Positions 44,249-53,362 of a stretch of 64,000 nucleotides of DNA are shown in pieces. The DNA is taken from assembly GCF_030407435.1 (NCBI RefSeq), contig NZ_JASDDK010000002.1, forward strand, positions 528,702 to 592,701, read 5' to 3'. Origin of the DNA: Winogradskyella bathintestinalis (GTDB lineage Bacteria > Bacteroidota > Bacteroidia > Flavobacteriales > Flavobacteriaceae). The position numbers and the translations under genes are program-made. Position 1 is the first letter of the stretch; each line of letters begins with the position of its first letter. The notes beneath the pieces are model-generated. The model was not told the origin of the DNA, did not search any database, and saw only the letters and a program-made list of their open reading frames with translations.

Positions 44249-47200
44249 TTAAAATCTAAACCCTGCGGTAAATATAATTCGGCTATCTTCATTACTTTGG
44301 TAATACCCCACATTTGCTGTGAATGCCTGAAATCCATTAATAAAGATTGATCCACCATAACTATTATGCCATTGGCTAGAATCTTCATTTTCATTCCAAA
44401 CTCGTCCATAATCAAACCCTCCGGTTACACCAATTCTAAGGGGCACAAATCCAGTTCGTCTCTCAAGAAAGCACACTCGTAAATCTGTAGTTTGAAAAAA
44501 TGATGTTTCACCAGAAAAGCGCTCATTTCTATACCCTCGTAAACTTGTATTCCCACCTACCGTGGCCGCATGATAAAACTCATAATTGTCTCCAAGAATA
44601 AAATTGGCTTGTGCTTTGGTCGCTAAAGTCGCTAAACCACTTTCGTGAATAGGAAAAATAAACGAAGCCGTTGGAGTTATATAAGAAAATTTATTATCAT
44701 AATCTGAATCAATAGTTTGCTTGTAACCTGCAACAAGGCCCAATTCCATTCCACGACGAGGTAAACTCAATAAACCTTCTTTATTATTGAAATTTATGCC
44801 GACTTCAGCTCCTGCATATATTTGGTTATCAAAAACATCATCATCTAAACTAAACATAGTTTCTGTAATTCCGTCATCAGAATTTTCTACTTCATGGGCT
44901 TCTATTCTTGCCGCAACATGAGCACTTACATTTCCACTCGACCTATAAATTAATGATGGTTGAATATGCCATTGTTTAATTTTTACCCGATTAAAGTCCA
45001 TATCCTTATCATCTTCATCATATACCGTTTCATTGCCAATTCCGAAGAAATTGGTAGCGAAATTTGCACTCGTTATACGTGTATCTAAATTCAAATTCCA
45101 ATTTTGAAAAATATGAGCAAACTCGCCAATATAAGAAAACTCAAAACCTTGTGTTGCTGAATAATATGAAGCATTTAATGTATGTTGCGTAGTAAATGGA
45201 TTTCTTAACAAACTGTAAGTTGTAAAGGTGTTTGTTATTCCGGCATTAAATCCAGCATCAGGATCAAAGCCTACAGTTGGCAAGACTACATTATTTGAAT
45301 ACTTTCGTTTTTGCGGGTCAAAATGATTAATATCGTAAGCATCTGTAAGCATTTTACGCACCGGAGAATTGAATGTATTTTTCTTCGATTTGTAATCGTA
45401 AACTTTTATAGCGCGCTTATTTTCTACATTATAGATATCATTTTCTTCACCACCAAAAATTTTAATGTGTATGTAATCATCGCCATCACCTGTAATGTTA
45501 ATGTCATCATTACCATCTAAGGCATATATCCAAAGTTCTTTGGTGAGATCTTTAGAATAGGTATTATTAATAAGTGTTTTATCTTTTTGACGAATAGTTA
45601 CATTCGTTTTTCCGTTTGGCAATCTCACTATATCGATAGTATTATCTTTATTGGTGGCTACAATAATTTCATGCTCCTTAAAATATTGATAATAATCTTT
45701 TGCTATAGAAACTATATTCTCACGTCTCTGTTTTAAAATCGACTTAATTTTTTCTGTACTTTGATCTTTAGTATCTTCTAATAAGTTCGCAAATGCGTTA
45801 TCTATTACCTCGTCGGTTAAATTGTTTTGTAGTTGCTCTGCCTGTTTTTTCCAATCCTCCCACTGTGCATGATTTATAAAATTTTTATCTAAATAATAAA
45901 CTGCGTTGTTAAAGGTTTTTATATTTTGAATCTCTGGTGCATACGTTTGCATGTTTCTTGCCAACGGAGCTGCTAATTTTAGAATAGCGGGAAAGACTCC
46001 ATCGTATTTTGGAAATGCTTGATCGCGATCTCTTGGTATAGGTTTGTAGAGCATAACACCATCTTCTTTTTCGTGCAGCGCCCAACGCCATTGATCGGCG
46101 TGTCTATCCCAATCTCCAATAAGCAAATCGAATAATCGTGCTCTTAAATAACTGTCTTCATCAATTTTTGCGTCTTTATCATTTTGAAGTTCTAGCAGCA
46201 TATCTTTAGTACTAATAATGTCATCTGCATTACCAAACGTTTCAAAACTTTTATTTTCATCACCTACATGCTCTTCATACATGTATAATTTATCTCCATA
46301 GTTTTCATTAAATCGACCTAACCTTTCCTGTTTAGGCAGATAAACAATTTTAGGATTTGCATGTGGTATATCGATAGCATCTAGTAAATCATTAATGACA
46401 AATTGGGCATAAGGCTGTGCTGTAGTGTAATAATCTTGCACTAAAGTTTCAACTGCTGTATTGTCAGCATATTCTATGACGTAATGATCTTTTATAAAAG
46501 ACTGTATAAAACGAACTCCACTTTTACGCAATTCTCTCGCCGTAAATTCATTTTCATTATCATCAATAAGTCGTAAACTTCGGGATTGATTACCACCACC
46601 TTCAGTAATTGCTCTAACATTGTTTGGTAAACTGTCTAAAAATAATACTGGAGCTTCTATTTTACGACCATAAGTTTCTCTATAATGATCACCCCAAAAC
46701 CATTTATAAAATCCAGATTTATTAGTTTCTTTTTCTGTGTAGATTGATGATTTATAAGTCTCGCCAAAATCGCTATTTGTATGATAGTCAAAATCTTCTA
46801 ATGCGCCCTTTTTTAATTTTATTTGAGAAGTAAATACTTTATTAGACTGGTTGTTCTTTACAGTATAAATTTCCACTTCAGAACTTCCATCTTTAAAAAT
46901 GTTGAGTTTAGCAAAACCCGGTTCATCGCTACCAAAATGACCATCTTTAGTATCAGGCCTAGACTTGCTCGTTTTTCCGGTGGCACCACTAATAATTTGA
47001 GGGATACCATCGTCCATTAAAAACTGTAAATTTCTATCGCTACCAGAAACGAAAATAACATCATTAAATTGACTTGCTAAAGTTTCTAATCGCCCTATTA
47101 AATACTGCATATTATTATTATAATAGGCTTGTTTAGACAAACCTCCCATACGACCAATTAATCCATGGTTTGTGGCAGTTAAAACCGGATGATGTAATGC

Positions 47201-47857
47201 TACAACAATAGTCTTATTTTGCTCGTCTTTAAGCTCGTCTTTAAATTCTATAAAAAATTGTTCGCGGGTCTTTATTTCACAATCATTATTTATATAAGGA
47301 TAGTTGTCCCAATCTTCTAAAAACCATTGAGTATCTACCATAACTAGTTCCACCTCATCACTTAACGTCTCTCGCTCTAAAGGACAGCCATCATTCGGCC
47401 AAAATTCGGAAGTACTATTATCTTGCAGAAATGACTCTAAGTCATCTAAATTTTTGTGACCACCTTTATTCCATTCATTCTTTCCTGGAATAAAAATTAA
47501 TTCACCATTAAAATTTTTAAGTGGTTCTAATAATTGTGATCTAAGATATGCTTCTTCTTTACTTCTGTCATTTTTATCTTTAGGATATCCATTTTTTCTG
47601 GTGGTATTACCCAATGCAAGAAATACAGCCTTGTCATCCGACTGGGAAGCTTTAATAATAGCCTGAATAATATCAGCGGAATTTGTTGACTGATCCAAAC
47701 CTATATTGGCTGTTAAATAAATACTTTTTGAAATCTCTTTTGAAGTTGTACTCACCGTACTTTGAGAAAAAATTTGAGTAGAAAAACTCAGATACAGTAG
47801 TGATAAAACTATCTGTTGAAAATTTAAATTTATATTAGTAATAGTGCGATTGCTCAT
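44249..47857 (-). CDS. Outer-membrane protein with degenerate metallophosphoesterase domain and Omp85-like barrel
   Basis: 1202 residues, N-terminal export signal (~15-32). Residues ~45-345 align in order with the metallophosphoesterase domain of large flavobacterial outer-membrane phosphoesterases, but the metal motifs are lost: GDxG is ANIG (50-53), GDNxY is GNTTR (83-87), GNHDW is GKNEW (125-129) and GHxH is GSDR (272-275); only HHP (222-224) remains. A middle domain (~395-760) carries NQSRSLRL, GDWDRHADQWRWAL and PRDRDQAF. The last ~340 residues form a beta-barrel with GGNTSLRGYRNERFSG, like the Omp85 RGY/F motif. Probably an outer-membrane pseudo-enzyme. Intact frame, monocistronic. Confidence 0.85.
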   Translation of the reverse strand: MSNRTITNINLNFQQIVLSLLYLSFSTQIFSQSTVSTTSKEISKSIYLTANIGLDQSTNSADIIQAIIKASQSDDKAVFLALGNTTRKNGYPKDKNDRSKEEAYLRSQLLEPLKNFNGELIFIPGKNEWNKGGHKNLDDLESFLQDNSTSEFWPNDGCPLERETLSDEVELVMVDTQWFLEDWDNYPYINNDCEIKTREQFFIEFKDELKDEQNKTIVVALHHPVLTATNHGLIGRMGGLSKQAYYNNNMQYLIGRLETLASQFNDVIFVSGSDRNLQFLMDDGIPQIISGATGKTSKSRPDTKDGHFGSDEPGFAKLNIFKDGSSEVEIYTVKNNQSNKVFTSQIKLKKGALEDFDYHTNSDFGETYKSSIYTEKETNKSGFYKWFWGDHYRETYGRKIEAPVLFLDSLPNNVRAITEGGGNQSRSLRLIDDNENEFTARELRKSGVRFIQSFIKDHYVIEYADNTAVETLVQDYYTTAQPYAQFVINDLLDAIDIPHANPKIVYLPKQERLGRFNENYGDKLYMYEEHVGDENKSFETFGNADDIISTKDMLLELQNDKDAKIDEDSYLRARLFDLLIGDWDRHADQWRWALHEKEDGVMLYKPIPRDRDQAFPKYDGVFPAILKLAAPLARNMQTYAPEIQNIKTFNNAVYYLDKNFINHAQWEDWKKQAEQLQNNLTDEVIDNAFANLLEDTKDQSTEKIKSILKQRRENIVSIAKDYYQYFKEHEIIVATNKDNTIDIVRLPNGKTNVTIRQKDKTLINNTYSKDLTKELWIYALDGNDDINITGDGDDYIHIKIFGGEENDIYNVENKRAIKVYDYKSKKNTFNSPVRKMLTDAYDINHFDPQKRKYSNNVVLPTVGFDPDAGFNAGITNTFTTYSLLRNPFTTQHTLNASYYSATQGFEFSYIGEFAHIFQNWNLNLDTRITSANFATNFFGIGNETVYDEDDKDMDFNRVKIKQWHIQPSLIYRSSGNVSAHVAARIEAHEVENSDDGITETMFSLDDDVFDNQIYAGAEVGINFNNKEGLLSLPRRGMELGLVAGYKQTIDSDYDNKFSYITPTASFIFPIHESGLATLATKAQANFILGDNYEFYHAATVGGNTSLRGYRNERFSGETSFFQTTDLRVCFLERRTGFVPLRIGVTGGFDYGRVWNENEDSSQWHNSYGGSIFINGFQAFTANVGYYQSNEDSRIIFTAGFRF

Positions 47858-48059
47858 ATTAGGGAAATTTTTTGTGCAAATTCCTGAATTATTCGCTAGA
47901 AAGAGTGCTTATATAAGAAAAAGGTTGAAGCATTCGATAAACGACTAAATTATTAAGATTATTAACTACTCATATCAGCAAATTTTTCTCGTATTTCAAT
48001 TAATAAGACATAGCATTATTACCGACCTTATAATCCAAATTATAAAAACATTAATATCT

Positions 48060-48299
48060 ATGGAAGGCTCAAGAATTAAAAACGAAGATCAATACGATGC
48101 TTTACGAGACAAAAGGTATAGTAAGGAGAAAGCGGCTCGTATTGCCAATACGCCAAATGCAGGTAAAAAAGGAGGCAAAGCAAGTCCGTATGAAGATTGG
48201 ACAAAAGAGGAACTCTATCAACAAGCAAAAAATGTTGACATAGACGGCAGATCTAAAATGAATAAAAGTGAATTAATTAAAGCTTTGAGAAAAGATTAA
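48060..48299 (+). CDS. Small Rho_N-like (SAP-type) domain protein
   Basis: 79 residues, basic and hydrophilic. The C-terminal ~35 residues (DWTKEELYQQAKNVDIDGRS, MNKSELIKALRK) form the helix-extended-loop-helix of the Rho termination factor N-terminal/SAP-like domain. The N-terminal part (RDKRYSKEKAARIANTP, GKKGGKASPYE) is like the small DUF7218-type proteins of stress regulons. Probably a nucleic-acid-binding accessory protein. It precedes msrB by 68 bp on the same strand. Confidence 0.75.
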   Translation: MEGSRIKNEDQYDALRDKRYSKEKAARIANTPNAGKKGGKASPYEDWTKEELYQQAKNVDIDGRSKMNKSELIKALRKD

Positions 48300-48367
48300 A
48301 ACTTCATTATGAAAGTATTTTAGAAAAATTACGACAATTTTGAAATCAAATATAAAAAAGACAGAGT

Positions 48368-48823
48368 ATGTTAACTTGGAAAGATATAATTAGCTTTTCC
48401 GTAAATGGAAACCCTACACCAGATAGACGTGTTGAAAAAACCGAAGCCGAATGGCGAGCGCAATTAACCCCAGAACAATACAGAATTACAAGACAACAAG
48501 GCACAGAAGCTCCAAATAGCGGAGCCCTTTGTACCACTTATGACGATGGCCAATATAATTGTATCTGTTGTGGCACACCTTTGTTTGACTCGACTATAAA
48601 ATTCAGTTCTAATTCAGGTTGGCCTAGTTTTACTCAACCCATTGAGGTGAACGCAATTAAATATCATAAAGATTCGAGCTTTGGTATGGTGCGCGTAGAA
48701 GTATTGTGCAATACCTGTGATGCACATTTGGGACATGTGTTTCCAGATGGCCCAGAACCTAGCGGACTACGTTATTGTGTGAATTCAGAATCCATGGCTT
48801 TAAATAAAGGAATTGCCAAATGA
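48368..48823 (+). CDS. msrB: Peptide-methionine (R)-S-oxide reductase MsrB
   Basis: 151 residues, no signal peptide, so cytoplasmic. It reduces the R-epimer of methionine sulfoxide using thioredoxin. The zinc site is given by CICCG and CNTC; the catalytic cysteine is C137 in RYCVNSESM, and HLGHVFPDG and GWPSF are the MsrB substrate-pocket motifs. The start overlaps nothing upstream; its stop overlaps the msrA start by 4 bp (ATGA), so the two are translationally coupled. Confidence 0.96.
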   Translation: MLTWKDIISFSVNGNPTPDRRVEKTEAEWRAQLTPEQYRITRQQGTEAPNSGALCTTYDDGQYNCICCGTPLFDSTIKFSSNSGWPSFTQPIEVNAIKYHKDSSFGMVRVEVLCNTCDAHLGHVFPDGPEPSGLRYCVNSESMALNKGIAK

Positions 48824-49371
48824 TAAAAAAAAATTTACAAACAGCTACAGTTGGTGGAGGTTGCTTTTGGTGTACAGAAGCTGTATTTGAGGAAGTAAAA
48901 GGCGTAGAAAAAGTTGTTTCAGGTTACACTGGTGGTGATGCTCCTGGTCGCCCTACATATAGAGAAATATGCTCTGGACTCTCAGGCTTTGTCGAAGTGG
49001 TGAAAGTTACTTTTGATGCCAATGTGATAAGTTATGAAGATATTTTAATCATCTTTATGACAACTCATGATCCTACTAGTCTTAACAAACAAGGAGCAGA
49101 TCGTGGAACACAATATCGCTCTGTAATTTATTATCATAATGAAAAGCAAAAAGAAATGGCAGAAATTGTTTTTAACGAATTGAAACCTCATTACGATAAT
49201 CCGATTGTAACGGAATTATCTGCCGCTCCGATTTTTTATGACGCAGAAAAAGAGCACCAGGATTTTTATAAAAATAATCCAGATTATGGTTATTGTAGTT
49301 TTGTAATCGATCCGAAATTAGCGAAGCTTCGCCAATTACATGCTGATAAATTAAAGACACTAAAGCATTAG
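48820..49371 (+). CDS. msrA: Peptide-methionine (S)-S-oxide reductase MsrA
   Basis: 183 residues. Active-site GGGCFWC with nucleophile C15, and downstream GYTGG, THDPTSLNKQGADRGTQYRS and NPDYGYC, all typical of MsrA. It repairs the S-epimer of methionine sulfoxide, complementing the coupled MsrB. Cytoplasmic. A second, diverged MsrA follows 51 bp later. Confidence 0.96.
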   Translation: MIKKNLQTATVGGGCFWCTEAVFEEVKGVEKVVSGYTGGDAPGRPTYREICSGLSGFVEVVKVTFDANVISYEDILIIFMTTHDPTSLNKQGADRGTQYRSVIYYHNEKQKEMAEIVFNELKPHYDNPIVTELSAAPIFYDAEKEHQDFYKNNPDYGYCSFVIDPKLAKLRQLHADKLKTLKH

Positions 49372-49422
49372 TCCAAGGTAAGATTTTACAAAATGTTATT
49401 CATATAATTTATTATTAATGTA

Positions 49423-49965
49423 TTGAAAAAGCGAACAAAAATAGCGATGGGTGGTGGTTGCCATTGGTGTACTGAAGCTGTTGTTCAAGCATTGATTGGG
49501 GTTTACAAGGTTGAACAAGGTTATGTGGCTTCAATCGGTGATAATCATTCGTTTTCTGAAGCCGTTATAATTCATTTTAATCCTGAAGAGATTTCGCTTC
49601 AATTGTTGATCGAAATTCATTTACATACTCATAAAAGTACTTCGCAACATACCATGCGAGAGAAATACCGTTCAGCGGTTTATTATTTCTCAGGCGCTCA
49701 AAAAAGAGAGGCCGATAACATCTTAAAATCGTTTCAACCTGAGTTCGGTAATGAACTTGTTACAAGAGTGTATCCCTTTTCAGAATTTAAACCGTCTCGC
49801 GAAGCGATTCAGAATTACTATCGAAAAAATCCAGAGAAACCTTTTTGTGAACGATTTATAAATCCAAAATTAAAACTCTTATTGAATAGATTTTCAGAAC
49901 ATATAAAAATTGGATTTATTCCAAAAAAATTAAAAACGACTGAAGCACAATTAAAAAATGAGTGA
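49423..49965 (+). CDS. Divergent MsrA paralogue with GCHW active-site variant
   Basis: 180 residues from a TTG start. MsrA fold: GGGCHWCTEAV (C13), REKYRSAVYYFSG, SREAIQNYYRKNPEKPFCERFINPKL. The Phe of the universal GCFW motif, which helps form the methyl pocket, is His here, and the usual THDPT segment is replaced by THKSTSQHTMREKYRS. The nucleophilic Cys and the distal C-terminal Cys region (KPFCERF) are kept. Likely an MsrA with altered substrate range or reductant. Overlaps the next gene by 8 bp; part of the msr operon. Confidence 0.85.
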   Translation: MKKRTKIAMGGGCHWCTEAVVQALIGVYKVEQGYVASIGDNHSFSEAVIIHFNPEEISLQLLIEIHLHTHKSTSQHTMREKYRSAVYYFSGAQKREADNILKSFQPEFGNELVTRVYPFSEFKPSREAIQNYYRKNPEKPFCERFINPKLKLLLNRFSEHIKIGFIPKKLKTTEAQLKNE

Positions 49966-50914
49966 TACTAAAATTGGATTGGGACTTGCGGCATTAGGAA
50001 GACCAGAATATATAAACATTAAATCGAAAACGGATATCGACAAATCCGTTGATGCTTTTAAGCATAATACTTTTAAGGTTTTGGACGAAAGCTATAATTT
50101 AGGTATTCGACATTTTGATGTTGCTCCTTCCTATGGACTGGGAGAACAATTTTTGCTGGAATGGCATAATTCGAGACAACATAAAGACGTCCACCTCTCC
50201 ACAAAATTTGGTTATACTTATGTTGCTAATTGGGAAATTGGTTTTTCTGAAAAACACGAAATTAAAGAACATTCCATTGATAAATTGAATTCACAATGGG
50301 AAGTTTCAAAAGCATTTTTACCCAATTTAAATATTTATCAAATTCACTCTGCCACTTTAGACAGTGGTGTATTAAGCAATGATGCTGTTCTTTCTAGATT
50401 ATATGAATTAAAAGCAAAACATCATCTTAAAATCGGAATTTCATCTAGCGGTACCGAACAAATAAAAATTATTGAAGCTGCGCGAAAAATTGTTTTTGAT
50501 GGTGAAGAATTATTCGACAGTTACCAAGTTACTTTCAACCTTTTTGAACAAACAACTTTCCATATTTTAAAAGAATTGCGCGCTAACGGTAAAACGATAA
50601 TTATTAAAGAAGCACTAGCTAATGGTCGCGTCTTTAGAAATGATAACTATCAAATTTACCAACAGGCATATGATTATTTAGAATCTCTTTCTTCACACTA
50701 TAAAGTTGGATTTGATGCTATTGCTATTCGATTTATCATGCAATATTTAAACCCTAATTTAGTTTTGAGTGGAGCTACCAACTCAAAACAATTACAACAA
50801 AATGTAAAAGCATTAGACTTTGAATTGACCACAGATGAAATTTCAAAATTGAAATCTTATGGGGTCTCAACTGGACATTATTGGCAAGAACGAAATAACT
50901 TATCATGGAATTAA
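49958..50914 (+). CDS. Aldo/keto reductase
   Basis: 318 residues with a TIM-barrel AKR pattern: IRHFDVAPSYGLGEQFLLEW contains the conserved Asp and Tyr of the tetrad, LSTKFGYTY provides the Lys, and YQIHSATLD the His. NADPH-binding segments near the C-terminus (VLSGATNSKQLQQNVKAL) are present. It reduces a carbonyl with NADPH; substrate unknown. Its start overlaps the MsrA paralogue by 8 bp and its end overlaps the next gene by 10 bp, placing it in a redox-repair operon. Confidence 0.88.
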   Translation: MSDTKIGLGLAALGRPEYINIKSKTDIDKSVDAFKHNTFKVLDESYNLGIRHFDVAPSYGLGEQFLLEWHNSRQHKDVHLSTKFGYTYVANWEIGFSEKHEIKEHSIDKLNSQWEVSKAFLPNLNIYQIHSATLDSGVLSNDAVLSRLYELKAKHHLKIGISSSGTEQIKIIEAARKIVFDGEELFDSYQVTFNLFEQTTFHILKELRANGKTIIIKEALANGRVFRNDNYQIYQQAYDYLESLSSHYKVGFDAIAIRFIMQYLNPNLVLSGATNSKQLQQNVKALDFELTTDEISKLKSYGVSTGHYWQERNNLSWN

Positions 50915-51162
50915 ACCATCTCATCCGCCTATATGTAATTGGCTTAACTATTCTTATTATCGCTATTTTAGCAAATGGTATTATAGGAAAACTAGGACTT
51001 AAATCGTGGTATGGTTTTATAGAATTATTATCTAAAAATGGAAGTACTGCTTTTAGACAATTAACAGTGATCGACTATTTATGGCTATTTATTGGCTATC
51101 CCCTAGTCTTGGGATTCGGCTATTGGTTAGGCGATAAATTATTTCACCTCCTATTCGGTTAA
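50905..51162 (+). CDS. Small two-TM membrane protein
   Basis: 85 residues, two hydrophobic helices (about 8-27 and 58-80) around a polar loop (KLGLKSWYGFIELLSKNG). The start overlaps the aldo/keto reductase by 10 bp, so it is translationally coupled. The conserved-looking GFIELL and IGYPLVLGFGYWLG segments recall an unnamed small family of Flavobacteriia. Function unknown. Confidence 0.7.
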   Translation: MELNHLIRLYVIGLTILIIAILANGIIGKLGLKSWYGFIELLSKNGSTAFRQLTVIDYLWLFIGYPLVLGFGYWLGDKLFHLLFG

Positions 51163-51502
51163 TAAAACTTTTTACAATCTATACTCGTAAGTAGACTTGG
51201 GATTTCATCAACCCATTTGGTTTTTCTAATAATTAGCTCATTAGAGCTTTCTTGGTTCTTTAGGGTTGCGGCATACATTTATATATTTTTAAAACTTACT
51301 CTTCCGATTTTATTCTAATGAGCAAAAGTCTATTGTTTTTGTAGTAGCCAAAAAGTCGATTTGTTTATAATTTTAAGCGCGTATTTAAATCGCTAATTAT
51401 CTAGAAGACATTCATTAAAAGTAATCTAATGGTAGCATTTCTAATGAAATAGCATATTCAAATTCGTAACAGAACCAGTTTAAATTTTTAAGCGTAATAC
51501 AC
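51163..51502. other. 340-bp intergenic region
   Basis: AT-rich. A 39-codon minus-strand ORF (51159-51278) is the only one of note and is not convincing. No consensus promoter box or strong hairpin was seen. Confidence 0.5.
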
Positions 51503-52351
51503 ATGAACAAACCAAAAAAATTCCCAGAACAAGATCAGGAACTTCCAGGAAAGGAACATAAAATGAACCCACAACCTGAAATTATTAGCGATGATTATCG
51601 CGGAAGTGGTAAACTTAAAGGAAAAATTGCGCTCTTAACAGGTGCAGACAGTGGCATTGGCAGAAGCGTTGCAGTACATTTTGCACGTGAGGGTGCGGAT
51701 ATTGCTATTATTTATTTATCCGAAACTAAAGATGCTGAAAAAACAAAGTCTTTAGTAGAAGCAGAAGGACAAGCGTGTTTGTTAATTAAAGCGAATCTTC
51801 AAGACACACAGCAATGCGATGACGCCCTTGAAAAATGTATTGATCAATACGGTCAATTAAATATTCTCGTTAATAATGCCGCCGTTCAATTTCCAAAAGA
51901 TTCCATTGAAGATATTGCAATGGATGATTTTGAAAAAACGTTTAAAACCAATATTTACGCCTATTTTTATATGTCTAAAATCGCGCTAAAATATCTCGAT
52001 AAGGAGGACTGTATTATAAATACTAGTTCTGTAACGGCCTATCGGGGCAGTGATCACTTAGTGGATTACGCTAGTACCAAGGGAGCCATTGTGAGTTTCA
52101 CAAGATCACTTTCTGCTCAACTAGCTAAAAAGAATATACGTGTAAACGGTGTTGCACCTGGACCAATTTGGACACCACTTATCCCAGCCTCATTTGATGA
52201 TGTTAGCGATTTTGGACAAGACACTCCGTTAGGCCGAGCTGGCCAACCCAGTGAGGTTGCGCCTGCTTATGTATTTTTAGCTTGTAAAGACAGTAGCTAT
52301 ATTACAGGTCAATTTATTCATGTTAATGGTGGAGAAATTATCGGCGGGTAA
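51503..52351 (+). CDS. Short-chain dehydrogenase, general-stress (YhdG/GSP39-like) type
   Basis: 282 residues. An N-terminal extension (PKKFPEQDQELPGKEHKM) typical of the stress-type SDRs precedes the Rossmann fold: nucleotide motif TGADSGIG (46-53), NNAA at ~124-127, and catalytic S175/S176, Y189 and K193 (YASTKGA). Oxidises or reduces an unknown alcohol/carbonyl with NAD(P). First gene of the stress-like block; a strong terminator follows ~20 bp downstream. Confidence 0.9.
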   Translation: MNKPKKFPEQDQELPGKEHKMNPQPEIISDDYRGSGKLKGKIALLTGADSGIGRSVAVHFAREGADIAIIYLSETKDAEKTKSLVEAEGQACLLIKANLQDTQQCDDALEKCIDQYGQLNILVNNAAVQFPKDSIEDIAMDDFEKTFKTNIYAYFYMSKIALKYLDKEDCIINTSSVTAYRGSDHLVDYASTKGAIVSFTRSLSAQLAKKNIRVNGVAPGPIWTPLIPASFDDVSDFGQDTPLGRAGQPSEVAPAYVFLACKDSSYITGQFIHVNGGEIIGG

Positions 52352-52361
52352 ATTTATAAGC

Positions 52362-52402
52362 CAAAAAAAATGCCAAGTTCCTAATTAGAACTTGGCACTT
52401 TA
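52362..52402 (+). terminator. Bidirectional intrinsic terminator
   Basis: 10-bp stem TGCCAAGTTC/GAACTTGGCA with a 7-nt loop, A-run on the left and T-rich right side. It lies between the SDR gene and the convergent 50-residue ORF, serving both. Confidence 0.85.
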
Positions 52403-52410
52403 AATTATTG

Positions 52411-52563
52411 TTATTCTTCTTCACTGTTGGCTTTAGGTTTCCACCCATCTTCTTGAGAATTATCTAATGGACTATGGACACTTTTACTCTCTCTGGATTT
52501 TTTAGTACTAGAATCTGGAATCTCTCTAGCCTTGTCTTTACTATCATTTGATTTTGAACTCAT
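52411..52563 (-). CDS. Small disordered acidic/basic protein (50 aa)
   Basis: 50 residues: starts MSSKSNDSKDKAREIPD and ends DGWKPKANSEEE. Rich in S, K, D and E with no hydrophobic core, so intrinsically disordered. It ends 9 bp from the shared terminator. It resembles the short hydrophilic proteins that accompany stress genes in Flavobacteriia (compare 58696-58854 and 58974-59204). Function unknown. Confidence 0.6.
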   Translation of the reverse strand: MSSKSNDSKDKAREIPDSSTKKSRESKSVHSPLDNSQEDGWKPKANSEEE

Positions 52564-52706
52564 AACTGTTAGTTTTTATTAAATTAAATCTACTATTATT
52601 AAGATAAGAATTAATTCAATCGTGATAAAAAAATTATTAAAATTTTAAGATTTTAACTATATTTTAAAGAATAACAATGACCGTTTAATCATAAAAAGAT
52701 AATACT

Positions 52707-53282
52707 ATGAGCACTATTTATGCATTACAGCTATTACTATTTGCACAAAATTCTAACAATCAACCTAGTAGTTTGTTTGATTATTCCGCGCAATCATTAA
52801 TTACAATAGTACTAACCAGTATTGGTATTTATTCCGCAATAATAATTTACACACGTATTTTTGGAAAACGGAGTTTTTCTAAAATGTCGAGTTTCGATTT
52901 TGCAATGACCGTTGCTGTAGGTTCCATTACTGCAACCACAATTTTAGCAGACGCAGTAAGTTTTTTAGAAGGAGCTTTGGGATTAGTTATGATTTATGCC
53001 CTTCAACTTATCGCTGCTTATTTTCGACGTTTCAAATGGTTTAGAAAAGTGATAGACAATCAGCCTACGCTTTTAATGGATGGTGAAGTTATTTTAACGG
53101 AAAACCTGAAAGCTGTTAGAGTCACCGAAGGTGATTTACGGTCAAAATTACGAGAGGCTAATGTTGTAAAACTTTCGGAAGTAAAGGCCGTGATATTCGA
53201 AACTACAGGCAATATGGTAGTTCTACATAATAAAAATAACGATTCTATTGATGATTGGTTACTAAAAGATGTGCAAAGATAA
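52707..53282 (+). CDS. YetF-like DUF421 membrane protein (first copy)
   Basis: 191 residues. Three hydrophobic helices (about 26-46, 58-80, 88-105) precede a small soluble domain (~110-191) with DGEVILTENLKAVRVTEGDL and EVKAVIFETTGNMVVL, the DUF421/YetF pattern. FGKRSFSKMSSFDFAMTVAVG is the family signature. YetF proteins assemble in the cytoplasmic membrane and have been linked to spore/stress physiology in Bacillus; the molecular function is unclear. A second homologue is at 55985-56503 on the other strand. Confidence 0.88.
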   Translation: MSTIYALQLLLFAQNSNNQPSSLFDYSAQSLITIVLTSIGIYSAIIIYTRIFGKRSFSKMSSFDFAMTVAVGSITATTILADAVSFLEGALGLVMIYALQLIAAYFRRFKWFRKVIDNQPTLLMDGEVILTENLKAVRVTEGDLRSKLREANVVKLSEVKAVIFETTGNMVVLHNKNNDSIDDWLLKDVQR

Positions 53283-53362
53283 ATCTTGTAATTCAAGTTT
53301 AACTCAACACATCCTGATAATTGATCAAAAATTCTGATGGCTTAAAACCCGTCTCTATAGAA

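Noticed and set aside
51159..51278. Minus-strand 39-codon ORF in the 340-bp gap
   Set aside because: Short, no promoter box or terminator, and its stop overlaps that of the neighbouring gene; composition is not clearly coding.
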